Source: Buttiauxella sp. A111
Lineage (GTDB): Bacteria > Pseudomonadota > Gammaproteobacteria > Enterobacterales > Enterobacteriaceae
Length of the DNA: 64,000 nt
Direction of reading: 5' to 3'
Assembly: GCF_014189855.1 (NCBI RefSeq)
Contig: NZ_BJFN01000003.1
Location: 62,001-126,000, forward strand
The notes under the pieces: generated by a model
Told to the model about the DNA's origin: nothing
The model's database searches: none
Seen by the model: only the letters and a program-made list of their open reading frames with translations
Translations under genes and position numbers: made by a program
Shown here: in pieces, positions 35,433 to 42,692 of the stretch
Numbering within the stretch: the stretch's first letter is position 1
Layout: the number at the start of each line of letters is the position of its first letter

Positions 35433-35840
35433 TTAGTGGAGCGCTGCGGGTGCCGGTTCTGGGGTAAATCGGACATTAAGCGCTGGCAGTTGATGGACGG
35501 GAAAACTCATGTCCCACCAACGGTGCAACATCAGTACGAACTGGCTTTGCCCCAACATGCCAGCCATGACATTCAATGACTGAATTGCCCCCAGCGCTTG
35601 TGCCTGGTCTGCGGCCACTTCAGCTTCACGGTAGACACGACACCAGAAAGCGGCATAAGCAGCCAGCCACTGGTGCGGGTTATTCAAATGTTGAGTGTCG
35701 TTAAACTGGAATGCTGTCAGTTCAACGGTGCGGCCAGTGTCATTATTTTTGGCCAGAAATTTATGTACATAATTAGGAGCAACTCCCCAATCGCGCATAT
35801 CTGCCAACAGGCCTTCCCTTTCTACTGCAATGGCTTTCAT
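35433..35840 (-). CDS. Early operon protein of unknown function
   Basis: 135 aa, no recognised motif. Trp-rich central stretch HQWLAAYAAFWCRVYREAEVAADQAQALG; no membrane segment. Lies in the replication operon 80 bp upstream of the DUF2732-like gene. I do not recognise the family securely. Confidence 0.6.
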   Translation of the reverse strand: MKAIAVEREGLLADMRDWGVAPNYVHKFLAKNNDTGRTVELTAFQFNDTQHLNNPHQWLAAYAAFWCRVYREAEVAADQAQALGAIQSLNVMAGMLGQSQFVLMLHRWWDMSFPVHQLPALNVRFTPEPAPAALH

Positions 35841-35850
35841 TTTTCGTCCC

Positions 35851-36231
35851 TCAGTGATTACGCGTAATAGCGCCGGTTTTAAGTTTGTTGCGGGCTTCCA
35901 ATACAGCCTGAATAACTAAGGAAGCCTGTTCTGGCTTACTGACTTCAGCAACAACCACCGGCAAAACTGGCTGTACAAAATCCAGATCACTTATCGATCC
36001 AAAAGCATTGGCAAGCGCTCGTAAACGCTGTATTCCTCGCTTTAGCTGCCGTAACTCGCGATTATTAAAATCTTTCCAGTCATACGGGCAGAAACGCGCA
36101 CTTAGCCCGGCTGAATGAAGAATTACACCACGCTGGCGTTGGTTCATTCCCTCCCACGCTTTACGCGCTTTACTGTGATGTTCAGTAATTAACTGGCGGC
36201 ACACGGCCAGCCAGTGGTTATGATCTTTCAT
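35851..36231 (-). CDS. DUF5347-like early protein
   Basis: 126 aa from ATG 36231; a GTG 15 bp upstream is less likely. It contains WEGMNQRQRGVILHSAGLSARFCPYDWKDFNNRELRQLKRGIQRLR, the pattern of DUF5347-type phage replication-region proteins. Basic, possibly nucleic-acid binding. Part of the leftward early operon. Confidence 0.62.
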   Translation of the reverse strand: MKDHNHWLAVCRQLITEHHSKARKAWEGMNQRQRGVILHSAGLSARFCPYDWKDFNNRELRQLKRGIQRLRALANAFGSISDLDFVQPVLPVVVAEVSKPEQASLVIQAVLEARNKLKTGAITRNH

Positions 36232-36344
36232 AGTGCATACCCCCACACCAGGTTGTTGTTCCTAAAACAGTTGCCATTTGTCTTGCCAATAAAAAATTGC
36301 ATAATTGGCTATCTCAGACTCATGACTACACACCGGAAAATAAA

Positions 36345-36596
36345 ATGCTCAACGATGCAGAAAGAGAACGAATCAAAGATCTTGAAAACACCATTCATCA
36401 ACTTCGTGAAGAACTGAATATTCAGCGAATTGTCATTACTGGCCTGATTGCCCGCCTCTACACCCCCGAGGGAGATCAGATTGAGAAATTCACTGTTGGG
36501 CTGCGAAATGCAGTAACTAAAAAATGTTACAGCACAACTAAGCAGCAAGATTACTTCCATAAAATTCAGAAATTGATTGATGCCTCCCAAGCGTAA
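36345..36596 (+). CDS. Small coiled-coil protein encoded against the early operon
   Basis: 83 aa from ATG 36345 (GGA 8 nt upstream). The N-terminal half is a predicted coiled coil (NDAERERIKDLENTIHQLREELNIQR). A promoter-like TTGTCT-16-CATAAT (36278-36305) lies upstream on the same strand. It is convergent with 36605-36838 and divergent from the DUF5347-like gene, so it interrupts the leftward operon. Unknown function; the antisense frame is open as well, which lowers confidence. Confidence 0.45.
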   Translation: MLNDAERERIKDLENTIHQLREELNIQRIVITGLIARLYTPEGDQIEKFTVGLRNAVTKKCYSTTKQQDYFHKIQKLIDASQA

Positions 36597-36604
36597 GAAC
36601 CTTT

Positions 36605-36838
36605 TTAGCTACATAAAGCCAGAGGTGATTGTTTTGACTGAGTAAGCTCTTTAACTTGCTCACCCCGAAACCTCTGGCCGTCTTTCAGCGTAAAAAAATA
36701 ACTTCCATCTCCAATAACAGACGGATAGCAAAAAGCGATTTCACTTTCATCCAGAACGAATTTCTCCCCTTGATGCTGAAATATGTAAGTAATCGTATTA
36801 TTCACTTCGCCCCCCGAATCCACCTGGCCATACACCAT
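36605..36838 (-). CDS. Small early protein, overlaps the Fil-like gene
   Basis: 77 aa. Beta-rich sequence TYIFQHQGEKFVLDESEIAFCYPSVIGDGSYFFTLKDGQRFRGEQVKEL looks like a real domain. The exact start is uncertain because no clear ribosome site precedes the ATG. It overlaps the upstream gene by 37 bp in another frame, suggesting translational coupling. Family not recognised. Confidence 0.5.
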   Translation of the reverse strand: MVYGQVDSGGEVNNTITYIFQHQGEKFVLDESEIAFCYPSVIGDGSYFFTLKDGQRFRGEQVKELTQSKQSPLALCS

Positions 36839-36999
36839 GTTGATGATCGCCGTGCCACACTGCTGGCGTTAAATTTGAATTTTGTTGCAGGGTTCCACAG
36901 TTGGCCATTCGGTAACTCAATCCACCCGTGACCATGCGCATTAAGCTGTGGTGTTGGTGATTGGTTTTTCAGGTAGGCAACAAAAGGCTTGTTGTGCAT
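36802..36999 (-). CDS. Fil-like (phage filamentation) protein
   Basis: 65 aa. The pattern FVAYLKNQSPTPQ...HGWIELPNGQLWNP is typical of the Fil/DUF2724 family following cII in 186-like phages. In 186, Fil delays host division after infection. It lies 9 bp downstream of the CII gene. The basic C-terminus is less conserved. Confidence 0.68.
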   Translation of the reverse strand: MHNKPFVAYLKNQSPTPQLNAHGHGWIELPNGQLWNPATKFKFNASSVARRSSTWCMARWIRGAK

Positions 37000-37008
37000 G
37001 GTTTTCCC

Positions 37009-37512
37009 TCACATCAGGCCAGTGGCGTTGCTTGTCACAAGATCGACAGCAGCGGCCAGCACGGGAGCGGATTGAAAACGGGCTTCGACGGTATAAACCA
37101 GCATCGAAAGATTTCTGATTGCATCGTTTGCCCGGTCAAGGATTGCGTTTTTACGCGAGGCGGTCATTTTCTCCGTTAATACAGCTTCCCCAGCAATCGC
37201 GCCCATACTTGCGGTGGCAGTGAGTGCGCATATCTGCATGCTGTTTTCTGTGGCGTTGTTTACTGGCACTGAAGGCAGACAGTTAATCTGCGCCAGCAAG
37301 CCATCCAGCAAGCGGGCATCTTCGGTAAAATCAGTAATGGCCAGCAATTCATCCACAGTCATACGGTGCGGCTGGTCTGGATTTAGCTTGTTACGCAGAA
37401 CCTGGGGACGCATAGCCAAAGCCAGCGCAATTTCTTCCAGGTTGTTAGCTTGCGCAAATGCTCGGCAAGCTGCATCAAAATGGGAATGTTTGGAGGTCTG
37501 ATAATCAAACAT
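37009..37512 (-). CDS. Phage regulatory protein CII (186-type)
   Basis: 167 aa from ATG 37512 with AGGGTGG 8 nt upstream. CP76-type CII family: MFDYQTSKHSHFDAACRAFAQANN, then a helix-turn-helix ALAMRPQVLRNKLNPDQPHRMTVDELLAITDFT. In 186, CII activates the promoter for establishing cI expression. Second gene of the lytic operon, after apl/cox. Confidence 0.85.
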   Translation of the reverse strand: MFDYQTSKHSHFDAACRAFAQANNLEEIALALAMRPQVLRNKLNPDQPHRMTVDELLAITDFTEDARLLDGLLAQINCLPSVPVNNATENSMQICALTATASMGAIAGEAVLTEKMTASRKNAILDRANDAIRNLSMLVYTVEARFQSAPVLAAAVDLVTSNATGLM

Positions 37513-37542
37513 TGTTCGTGCCACCCTAATTGATACGATTAA

Positions 37543-37764
37543 TTACGCATTAAGCGAAATATCACACTCGCTTAAGGCCATAACGGTAAGCGCGGCCATG
37601 TTCACTTCAACTAGGCCTTTCTTTTGCTTACCCTTCGGCTTAATAGGCAACTTCCCGTATTCGATCAGGTTTCTGGCGGTTTCTTTGTTGGTACCAGTGC
37701 GGCGGCAATACTCTTCTAATGGTAGGTAAGGCTCTGGGATGACAATTGTAATGTTGGGGCGCAT
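37543..37764 (-). CDS. Apl/Cox-type excisionase and regulator
   Basis: 73 aa from ATG 37764 (CGGAG upstream). The small winged-helix/HTH segment LPLEEYCRRTGTNKETARNLIEYGKLPIKPKGKQKK is characteristic of P2 Cox and 186 Apl, which repress the lysogenic promoter and direct excision. It is the first gene leftward from the genetic switch, divergent from cI. Confidence 0.8.
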   Translation of the reverse strand: MRPNITIVIPEPYLPLEEYCRRTGTNKETARNLIEYGKLPIKPKGKQKKGLVEVNMAALTVMALSECDISLNA

Positions 37765-37846
37765 AAGGCAAACTCCGTTAGTTAACCTGTACGGCAATAC
37801 AGGTTTATGTCAGTTGATATTCGTATAAAACTACAACAACGGAGAG

Positions 37847-37874
37847 GTTATATCGCAAAATGCGACAATGCAAA
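37847..37874 (-). promoter_or_regulatory. Predicted lytic (early) promoter
   Basis: On the minus strand TTTGCA (37869-37874), 16-bp spacer, TATAAC (37847-37852), reading into apl/cox. The palindromic operator 37853-37865 lies wholly in the spacer, so repressor binding would block polymerase. Confidence 0.6.
37853..37865. promoter_or_regulatory. Repressor operator 1
   Basis: TCGCA-AAA-TGCGA, perfect inverted repeat in the lytic promoter, between divergent cox and cI. Confidence 0.7.
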
Positions 37875-37882
37875 TTGTTTTT

Positions 37883-37895
37883 TCGCATTTTACGA
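37883..37895. promoter_or_regulatory. Repressor operator 2
   Basis: TCGCA-TTT-TACGA, one mismatch from a perfect repeat, centred exactly 30 bp (about three helical turns) from operator 1, on the same DNA face. Confidence 0.65.
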
Positions 37896-37910
37896 CAAAC
37901 CGTACACGCA

Positions 37911-38492
37911 ATGAGCAAATTTATCTTTGAGCAGATCGGACATAGCAGCGAAGTCCTAGACCGAATCATTGAAGCTTACGGATTCACATCAAAATTGATG
38001 CTTGCGGATCACTTCGACATGGCCTCTAGCAGCTTGGCTGGACGATATAAGCGAGGTGGCTTCCCCGCCGATATGGTGGTTCGATGTGTAGCTGAAACAG
38101 GAGCAAACCTTGAATGGCTTGCAACTGGTACAGGACGAAAGTTTGACGATGAGGAATTGGATATTCTCAAAGTTCCCCGCCGCAAAATTGTTGATGGGCA
38201 GCTCTATGAAGCAGGGATGGTCATGCTGGATAAAGTCACCTTTTTACCAGGTAAACCGTTACCTCAGAACCCGATCTGGGTAATTGACGGTAATGCTCAA
38301 TACGTAATAGAGCAGCTTTTCACAGAAGTTTATGACGATGAATGGCTTGTAGAGATTGAAGGAAAAACCAGTATCCGGACTCTAACTCGTATTCCTGTAA
38401 AAAAAGTTCGGGTCAGCGGCGTAGGCATGGCTTTTGATTGTGGTATTGACGACATCAAGGTTATTGGCCGTGTAGTTTTGACCATAAATTAG
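37911..38492 (+). CDS. CI-type lysogeny repressor (186-like)
   Basis: 193 aa from ATG 37911 (186 CI has 192). The frame is open from 37860, but that ATG lies inside operator 1, and homology begins with VLDRIIEAYGF shortly after Met-37911. The N-terminal HTH has KLMLADHFDMASSSLAGRYKRGGFP, and the C-terminal oligomerisation domain ends with FDCGIDDIKVIGRVV as in 186 CI. It is co-oriented with int, 8 bp upstream of it, as in 186. No RecA-cleavage motif is obvious, consistent with control by a separate antirepressor. Confidence 0.88.
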   Translation: MSKFIFEQIGHSSEVLDRIIEAYGFTSKLMLADHFDMASSSLAGRYKRGGFPADMVVRCVAETGANLEWLATGTGRKFDDEELDILKVPRRKIVDGQLYEAGMVMLDKVTFLPGKPLPQNPIWVIDGNAQYVIEQLFTEVYDDEWLVEIEGKTSIRTLTRIPVKKVRVSGVGMAFDCGIDDIKVIGRVVLTIN

Positions 38493-38500
38493 GTTTTGAG

Positions 38501-39541
38501 ATGCCTGTAAGAAAGCTTCCAGATGGCCAGTGGATTGCCGATTTCTACACGACAGATAGAAGTAATGGCAAACGGGGCAAGCGTATCCGCAAGAAGTTCT
38601 CCACTAAAGGGGAAGCGCTTGCTTTCGAAAACTACACACTGCAACAAATCGAGCAATCCCCCTGGCTGGGCGAAGGCAAAGATCATCGCACGTTAATAGA
38701 CCTGATCAACATGTGGCATGAACGCCACGGCGTAGCATTGCGTAACGGTTTAAAACGTAAGGATGCAATGAGCTGGGCGGCTGAATGTATGGGGTTTCCG
38801 CTTGCCTCAGAATTTAATGCACAACTATTCACCGCATACCGCGCAAAAAGGCTAGACGGCCAATTTTCCAGAACAAAACGAGTATCACTGGTTTCCCCCA
38901 AAACGATGAACCTTGAGCATGCTTACTTCTTGGCTATGTTCAATGAACTGAAACGTATAGGCGAATGGTCAGCCCCCAACCCACTGGAAAACGTCAGACA
39001 GTACCGGACCGATGAAACTGAGATGGCCTTTCTCACGTTTGAAGAAATAGACCAGCTATTACTTGAGTGCCGTCGTAGCAGAGTCGATTACCTTGAGCTG
39101 GTTGTGAAACTATGTCTGGCTACTGGTGCACGATGGAATGAAGCAGAATCTCTTAAGCGATCTCAGATTGCAGCCGGTAAGGTCACGTTCATAAAAACCA
39201 AAGGTAAGCGAAACAGAACAATCCCACTGGACGCAGAATTACTGGCAGAGATACCGGACAAGCACGGCGCGTTATTCCCAAACTCCTGTTACAACGCGTT
39301 TCGCTCAGCGTTGGAGCGAGCTGGTATTGAATTACCTGCTGGCCAGTTAACCCACGTATTACGGCACACCTTTGCAAGCCACTTTATGATGAACGGCGGT
39401 AACATTCTTGTTCTTCAAAAAATTCTCGGGCATGCAGACATCACAATGACTATGCGCTACGCGCATTTTGCCCCAAGTCACCTGGAAGAAGCATCACGAC
39501 TCAACCCCCTGAAATGTCGCAAAATTGTCGCGCCAGCTTAG
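38501..39541 (+). CDS. int: Tyrosine site-specific integrase
   Basis: 346 aa, P2-type integrase. Catalytic residues are visible as Arg211 (GARWNE), His285-x-x-Arg288 (HVLRHTF), His311 (LGHADI) and Tyr320 (MRYAHF). N-terminal arm-binding and core-binding domains precede. It ends 87 bp before attR. Apparently intact, so integration and excision with Apl/Cox should be possible. Confidence 0.95.
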   Translation: MPVRKLPDGQWIADFYTTDRSNGKRGKRIRKKFSTKGEALAFENYTLQQIEQSPWLGEGKDHRTLIDLINMWHERHGVALRNGLKRKDAMSWAAECMGFPLASEFNAQLFTAYRAKRLDGQFSRTKRVSLVSPKTMNLEHAYFLAMFNELKRIGEWSAPNPLENVRQYRTDETEMAFLTFEEIDQLLLECRRSRVDYLELVVKLCLATGARWNEAESLKRSQIAAGKVTFIKTKGKRNRTIPLDAELLAEIPDKHGALFPNSCYNAFRSALERAGIELPAGQLTHVLRHTFASHFMMNGGNILVLQKILGHADITMTMRYAHFAPSHLEEASRLNPLKCRKIVAPA

Positions 39542-39628
39542 AAACACTGCCTAATACTGACGAATATTACTTTAATTAACTCATTGATAACATTATAAAT
39601 CATTGTTTTTCATAGATAGTTAATGCTT

Positions 39629-39643
39629 TACAATATAGCCTGT
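39629..39643. other. attR core
   Basis: Second copy of TACAATATAGCCTGT, between int and mntS. Its last 11 bases form the left half and spacer of the MntR operator of mntS. Confidence 0.88.
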
Positions 39644-39650
39644 GCTATAT
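39633..39650. promoter_or_regulatory. MntR operator of mntS, spanning the attR junction
   Basis: ATATAGC-CTGT-GCTATAT, perfect 7-bp inverted repeat with a 4-bp spacer. The left half and spacer lie within the att core, the right half in chromosomal DNA. In E. coli MntR represses mntS through such a site. Because the core supplies the left half, the operator is intact after integration. Confidence 0.82.
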
Positions 39651-39713
39651 CTGTATGTAATGCAATCAGCCCTAAAGGGAATCAAGGGCAGCAGAAGTGA
39701 ACGGGAGGAAATA

Positions 39714-39842
39714 ATGAGCGAATTTAAAAGGTGCATGAAAGTGTTTACACATTCCCCATTTCAAGTGCGGCTTATGCTGCTGAACATGTTATGTGATTGG
39801 GTTTCCGGGAAACCAGAGCAGGGCGAAAAACCTAAGTCGTAG
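39714..39842 (+). CDS. mntS: Small manganese-homeostasis protein MntS
   Basis: 42 aa, begins MSEFKRCMKVFTHSPFQVRL and continues MLLNMLCDWVSGKPEQGEK, aligning end to end with E. coli MntS (also 42 aa). MntS raises available Mn, probably by inhibiting the MntP exporter, and is made when Mn is scarce. GGGAGG at the end of the leader precedes the ATG. The upstream frame to 39642 is part of the leader and att region and not coding. Confidence 0.92.
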   Translation: MSEFKRCMKVFTHSPFQVRLMLLNMLCDWVSGKPEQGEKPKS

Positions 39843-39860
39843 GCAGCCGCCCTGCCTTCT
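39842..39860 (+). terminator. Hairpin overlapping the mntS stop codon
   Basis: GGCAG-ccgcc-CTGCC followed by TTCTTCT. A modest terminator-like structure directly at the gene end. Confidence 0.45.
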
Positions 39861-40161
39861 TCTGCTTCAGTCTCTCAGAAATTTAACCGCAGCTTGTTTG
39901 TAACAGTTCATTTCAATAGATTCAGGGAATACCTCGCGCTGAGGCGCTTAAACCCTACCATTTGTCGGATTTGCTACCTGTTTCGCAAAACACACTTCTC
40001 TTATCAGTTGATCTTCTTATCGTACCGCTCTATCTTCTTGCAGCCCTGCACATGAAACGGCTCGCAGATGCGGTCCAGTCTCCCTTCTTTTCCGTCTGTC
40101 AGGCAGGTTCTTACCCTCGTCGCCAGGGTTTTCGCATGGCGTTTAGTAGATCTCGATAAAC
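39861..40161. other. mntS-opgE intergenic region
   Basis: About 300 bp with no convincing gene; the open frame at 39962-40159 lacks a ribosome site and family resemblance. It presumably holds the opgE promoter and leader. Confidence 0.5.
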
Positions 40162-41748
40162 ATGAATTTAACGGTTAAAGATACCCTGACGATTCGCGCA
40201 GTTGCGCTTAATCCGTGGACTGGTTTTTATTTCCTTCAGTCTTTATTGATTAACTTTGCTCTCGGTTACGAATTTAGCATTCTGTATGCAGTGGCTTTCA
40301 GTTGTGTCTTACTGCTGCTGTGGCGCAGTGCGCCCAAATTACAAAAAGGTTTACTGGCGATTTGCAGCCTGATTGCTGCTATGTATTTCCCATTTGGCCA
40401 GGCCTATGGCTCGCCAAACTTTAATACCCTGCTTGCCCTGCATTCGACTAATTTCGAAGAGTCCACGGAATTGATGACCATCTTCCCGTGGTACAGCTAT
40501 TTAGTATCGCTATTTATTCTTGCGCTCGGTGTTATTGCTTTGCGCCGCAAAGTTGCGCCGAATAAACGCCTCTGGTGCCATTTTGATAGTTTATGTCTGG
40601 TCGTTAGCGTGGTGTGTTTCTTTGTCGCTCCGGTACAAAACCTGGCATATGGCGGCGTATTTAAAATCAAAGATTCCGGCTACCCGGTATTCCGCTTCGT
40701 TAAAGATGTTGTAGTCAATAATCAGGAAGTTATTGACGAGCAAACGCGCATGCAGGCCTTCGCGCAAATGAAGGACACCTGGAATGTGCTGGCAGTTAAA
40801 CCAAAATATCAAACTTACGTGGTGGTAATTGGTGAAAGCGCGCGCCGCGACGTGTTAGGGGCATTCGGCGGCCATTGGGACAACACCCCGTTTGCCAGCC
40901 AGGTCAACGGCAATCTGTTTATGGATTATGTGGCAGCCAGCGGCTCGACGCAGAAATCACTGGGCATGACGCTTAACCGTGTGATTGATGGCAAACCGCA
41001 ATATCAAGACAACATTATTACGCTTGCTAACCGTGCAGGTTTCCAGACCTGGTGGTTCTCAAATCAGGGGCAAATTGGTGAGTACGATACCGCCATTGCC
41101 AGTATCGCCAAACGCGCCGATGAAGTGCAGTTCCTGAAAAGCGGTGATTTTGAAGCAGATAAAAATACTCGTGACGAAGCCTTGCTCAAAATGACGGCGC
41201 AAGTGTTTGCGACACCGCGAACCACGCCGCAATTAATTGTGCTGCATTTGATGGGCTCGCATCCACAAGCATGCGACCGAACGCAAGGTAAGTATAAAGA
41301 TTTCGTCCAGTCGAAAGAGACGTCTTGTTATATCTATAGCATGACGCAAACCGACGATTTGCTAAAACAACTCTACCAACAGCTACAAAATAGCGGCGAG
41401 AGTTTCTCGATGGTTTACTTCTCTGACCACGGTCTGGCTGTCAAAGAACGCGGTACTGATGTGCAGTATCTGGCGCATGATGATGCGTTCCAACAAAACT
41501 TCCAGGTACCGTTTATGGTGCTGTCCAGTGACGATAAAGTGCATCGCCAGATAAAAGCACGCCGTTCAGCAAATGATTTCCTGAACTTCTTCTCTGCGTG
41601 GACTGGCATTAAAACCAAGGAATTAACGCCGAAGTATAAGTTCATTTCTGAGCAAAATGCCGGGCCAATCTACATCACCAACTTTAAGCTCAAAAAGGTG
41701 GACTATACTCACCTTCAGACGGATGTGTTTGAAACAAAGACTCGGTAA
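40162..41748 (+). CDS. opgE: OPG phosphoethanolamine transferase OpgE (YbiP)
   Basis: 528 aa (E. coli 527). About five N-terminal membrane segments to residue 165, then a periplasmic sulfatase/alkaline-phosphatase-fold domain with VVVIGESARRD (metal site), GSTQKSLGMTLNR (nucleophile region) and YFSDHGLAVKERG (metal ligands Asp-His). It adds phosphoethanolamine to osmoregulated periplasmic glucans. Ends at a terminator shared with convergent ompX. Confidence 0.93.
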   Translation: MNLTVKDTLTIRAVALNPWTGFYFLQSLLINFALGYEFSILYAVAFSCVLLLLWRSAPKLQKGLLAICSLIAAMYFPFGQAYGSPNFNTLLALHSTNFEESTELMTIFPWYSYLVSLFILALGVIALRRKVAPNKRLWCHFDSLCLVVSVVCFFVAPVQNLAYGGVFKIKDSGYPVFRFVKDVVVNNQEVIDEQTRMQAFAQMKDTWNVLAVKPKYQTYVVVIGESARRDVLGAFGGHWDNTPFASQVNGNLFMDYVAASGSTQKSLGMTLNRVIDGKPQYQDNIITLANRAGFQTWWFSNQGQIGEYDTAIASIAKRADEVQFLKSGDFEADKNTRDEALLKMTAQVFATPRTTPQLIVLHLMGSHPQACDRTQGKYKDFVQSKETSCYIYSMTQTDDLLKQLYQQLQNSGESFSMVYFSDHGLAVKERGTDVQYLAHDDAFQQNFQVPFMVLSSDDKVHRQIKARRSANDFLNFFSAWTGIKTKELTPKYKFISEQNAGPIYITNFKLKKVDYTHLQTDVFETKTR

Positions 41749-41764
41749 CTCAAATTGTAGATAT

Positions 41765-41798
41765 AAAAAATCCGCCACTAAGGGCGGATTTTTTTTCA
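41765..41798. terminator. Bidirectional terminator opgE/ompX
   Basis: A-run, TCCGCC-actaag-GGCGGA (41771-41776 and 41783-41788), eight T. Works in both directions. Confidence 0.92.
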
Positions 41799-41816
41799 CT
41801 CGATAAAAGAGTGAAA

Positions 41817-42323
41817 TTAGAAGCGGTAACCCACGCCCGCGATCCAAGTGCCAACATCAACGTTACGGATGCGGCTCTGCTCGTAGGAAACGTCCAGAGC
41901 AACGTTTTCGATTGGGTTAAACTGCATACCTGCGCCGTAAGAGAAACCGTAGTCGCTGGTGTCAGATTTGTTAGGGAAAGCGGTGTTCTGGAATTTACCG
42001 TAACCCACACCCACTACACCGTAGATGCTTGCCCAATCGTTGATGCGGTAAGCAGGACCAGCAGTGATACCGTAGTATTGGCCTTTGTTATAAACGCCAT
42101 CTTCAGTACGGTTTTTCTCGGTGTAAGTGAAAGAACCGATGTAACCCAGTGGGGTGTCGTTTTCGTAACGGTATTTCAGGTTAAAACCGCTAGCTTTGTT
42201 AGCAACGCCCTGCATATCGCTCTGTGCGTAGCCACCGGTTACGGTGCTAGTTGCTGCAGATGCGGTACCAACGGAAACGGCCAGAACACAAGCCAGTGCT
42301 GAAAGACATGCAATTTTTTTCAT
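41817..42323 (-). CDS. ompX: Outer membrane protein OmpX
   Basis: 168 aa from ATG 42323; MKKIACLSALA signal peptide with cleavage after ASA. An eight-strand beta barrel follows with YRINDWASIYGVVGVGYGKFQ and the terminal IAGVGYRF (C-terminal Phe for Bam recognition). E. coli OmpX has 171 aa; the difference lies in loop regions (ENDTPLG, AFPNKSD). The upstream long A+T-rich leader fits the sRNA-regulated ompX mRNA. Confidence 0.96.
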   Translation of the reverse strand: MKKIACLSALACVLAVSVGTASAATSTVTGGYAQSDMQGVANKASGFNLKYRYENDTPLGYIGSFTYTEKNRTEDGVYNKGQYYGITAGPAYRINDWASIYGVVGVGYGKFQNTAFPNKSDTSDYGFSYGAGMQFNPIENVALDVSYEQSRIRNVDVGTWIAGVGYRF

Positions 42324-42692
42324 AATCCACCTCAAATGTGCTTCAAGTAACTTCTAAGTTTTTAATATATCAAAATTGTGTCAGAAACTCTTCGACATTT
42401 ACGTTGTCTAATGAACCCTTTCATGTAACAGATCATTTCCATTACATCCTACTACCTTAAATTCATAGACTTTTTGTCAGAAAGCGACGTAATTGTTGGC
42501 ATAAAATGCAACATAGTCATCCAGATAATTCTTAAACAATTTCGAACAAATCTTATGCATTCACACAGTTATCTTACTGCATCGGGCCATTATTTTTTTC
42601 AATGAAATCTCAACCAGCCATAACTTAATCATTTACACTGGAGTCACTTTTACTTTCTTGACCCAAACAGACACTGACTGACAGGATGCTGG
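42324..42692. other. Divergent promoter region ompX/rhtA
   Basis: 369 bp, A+T-rich, no ORF. It carries the ompX promoter and leader leftward and the rhtA promoter rightward. No individual site was identified with confidence. Confidence 0.5.

Larger units (their letters stand above)
6341..39643. mobile_element. Complete P2/186/HP1-like prophage (about 33.3 kb)
   Basis: Bounded by the perfect 15-bp direct repeat TACAATATAGCCTGT at 6341-6355 and 39629-39643. Inside are all expected modules: integrase, CI-type repressor, Apl/Cox, CII, HUH replication protein, terminase, portal, scaffold/protease, capsid, head completion, sheath, tube, tape measure, baseplate, fibre and lysis genes, none visibly broken. 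Tail module order and families (DUF2586 sheath, DUF2597 tube, DUF2590) follow HP1/K139. The cI-int operon and CII follow coliphage 186. The length matches P2 (about 33 kb). It is probably inducible, given the LexA box at 30694. Confidence 0.93.

Noticed and set aside
39962-40159. Open frame of 65 codons between mntS and opgE
   Set aside because: No ribosome site, no recognisable product, and it lies in the expected opgE leader region.
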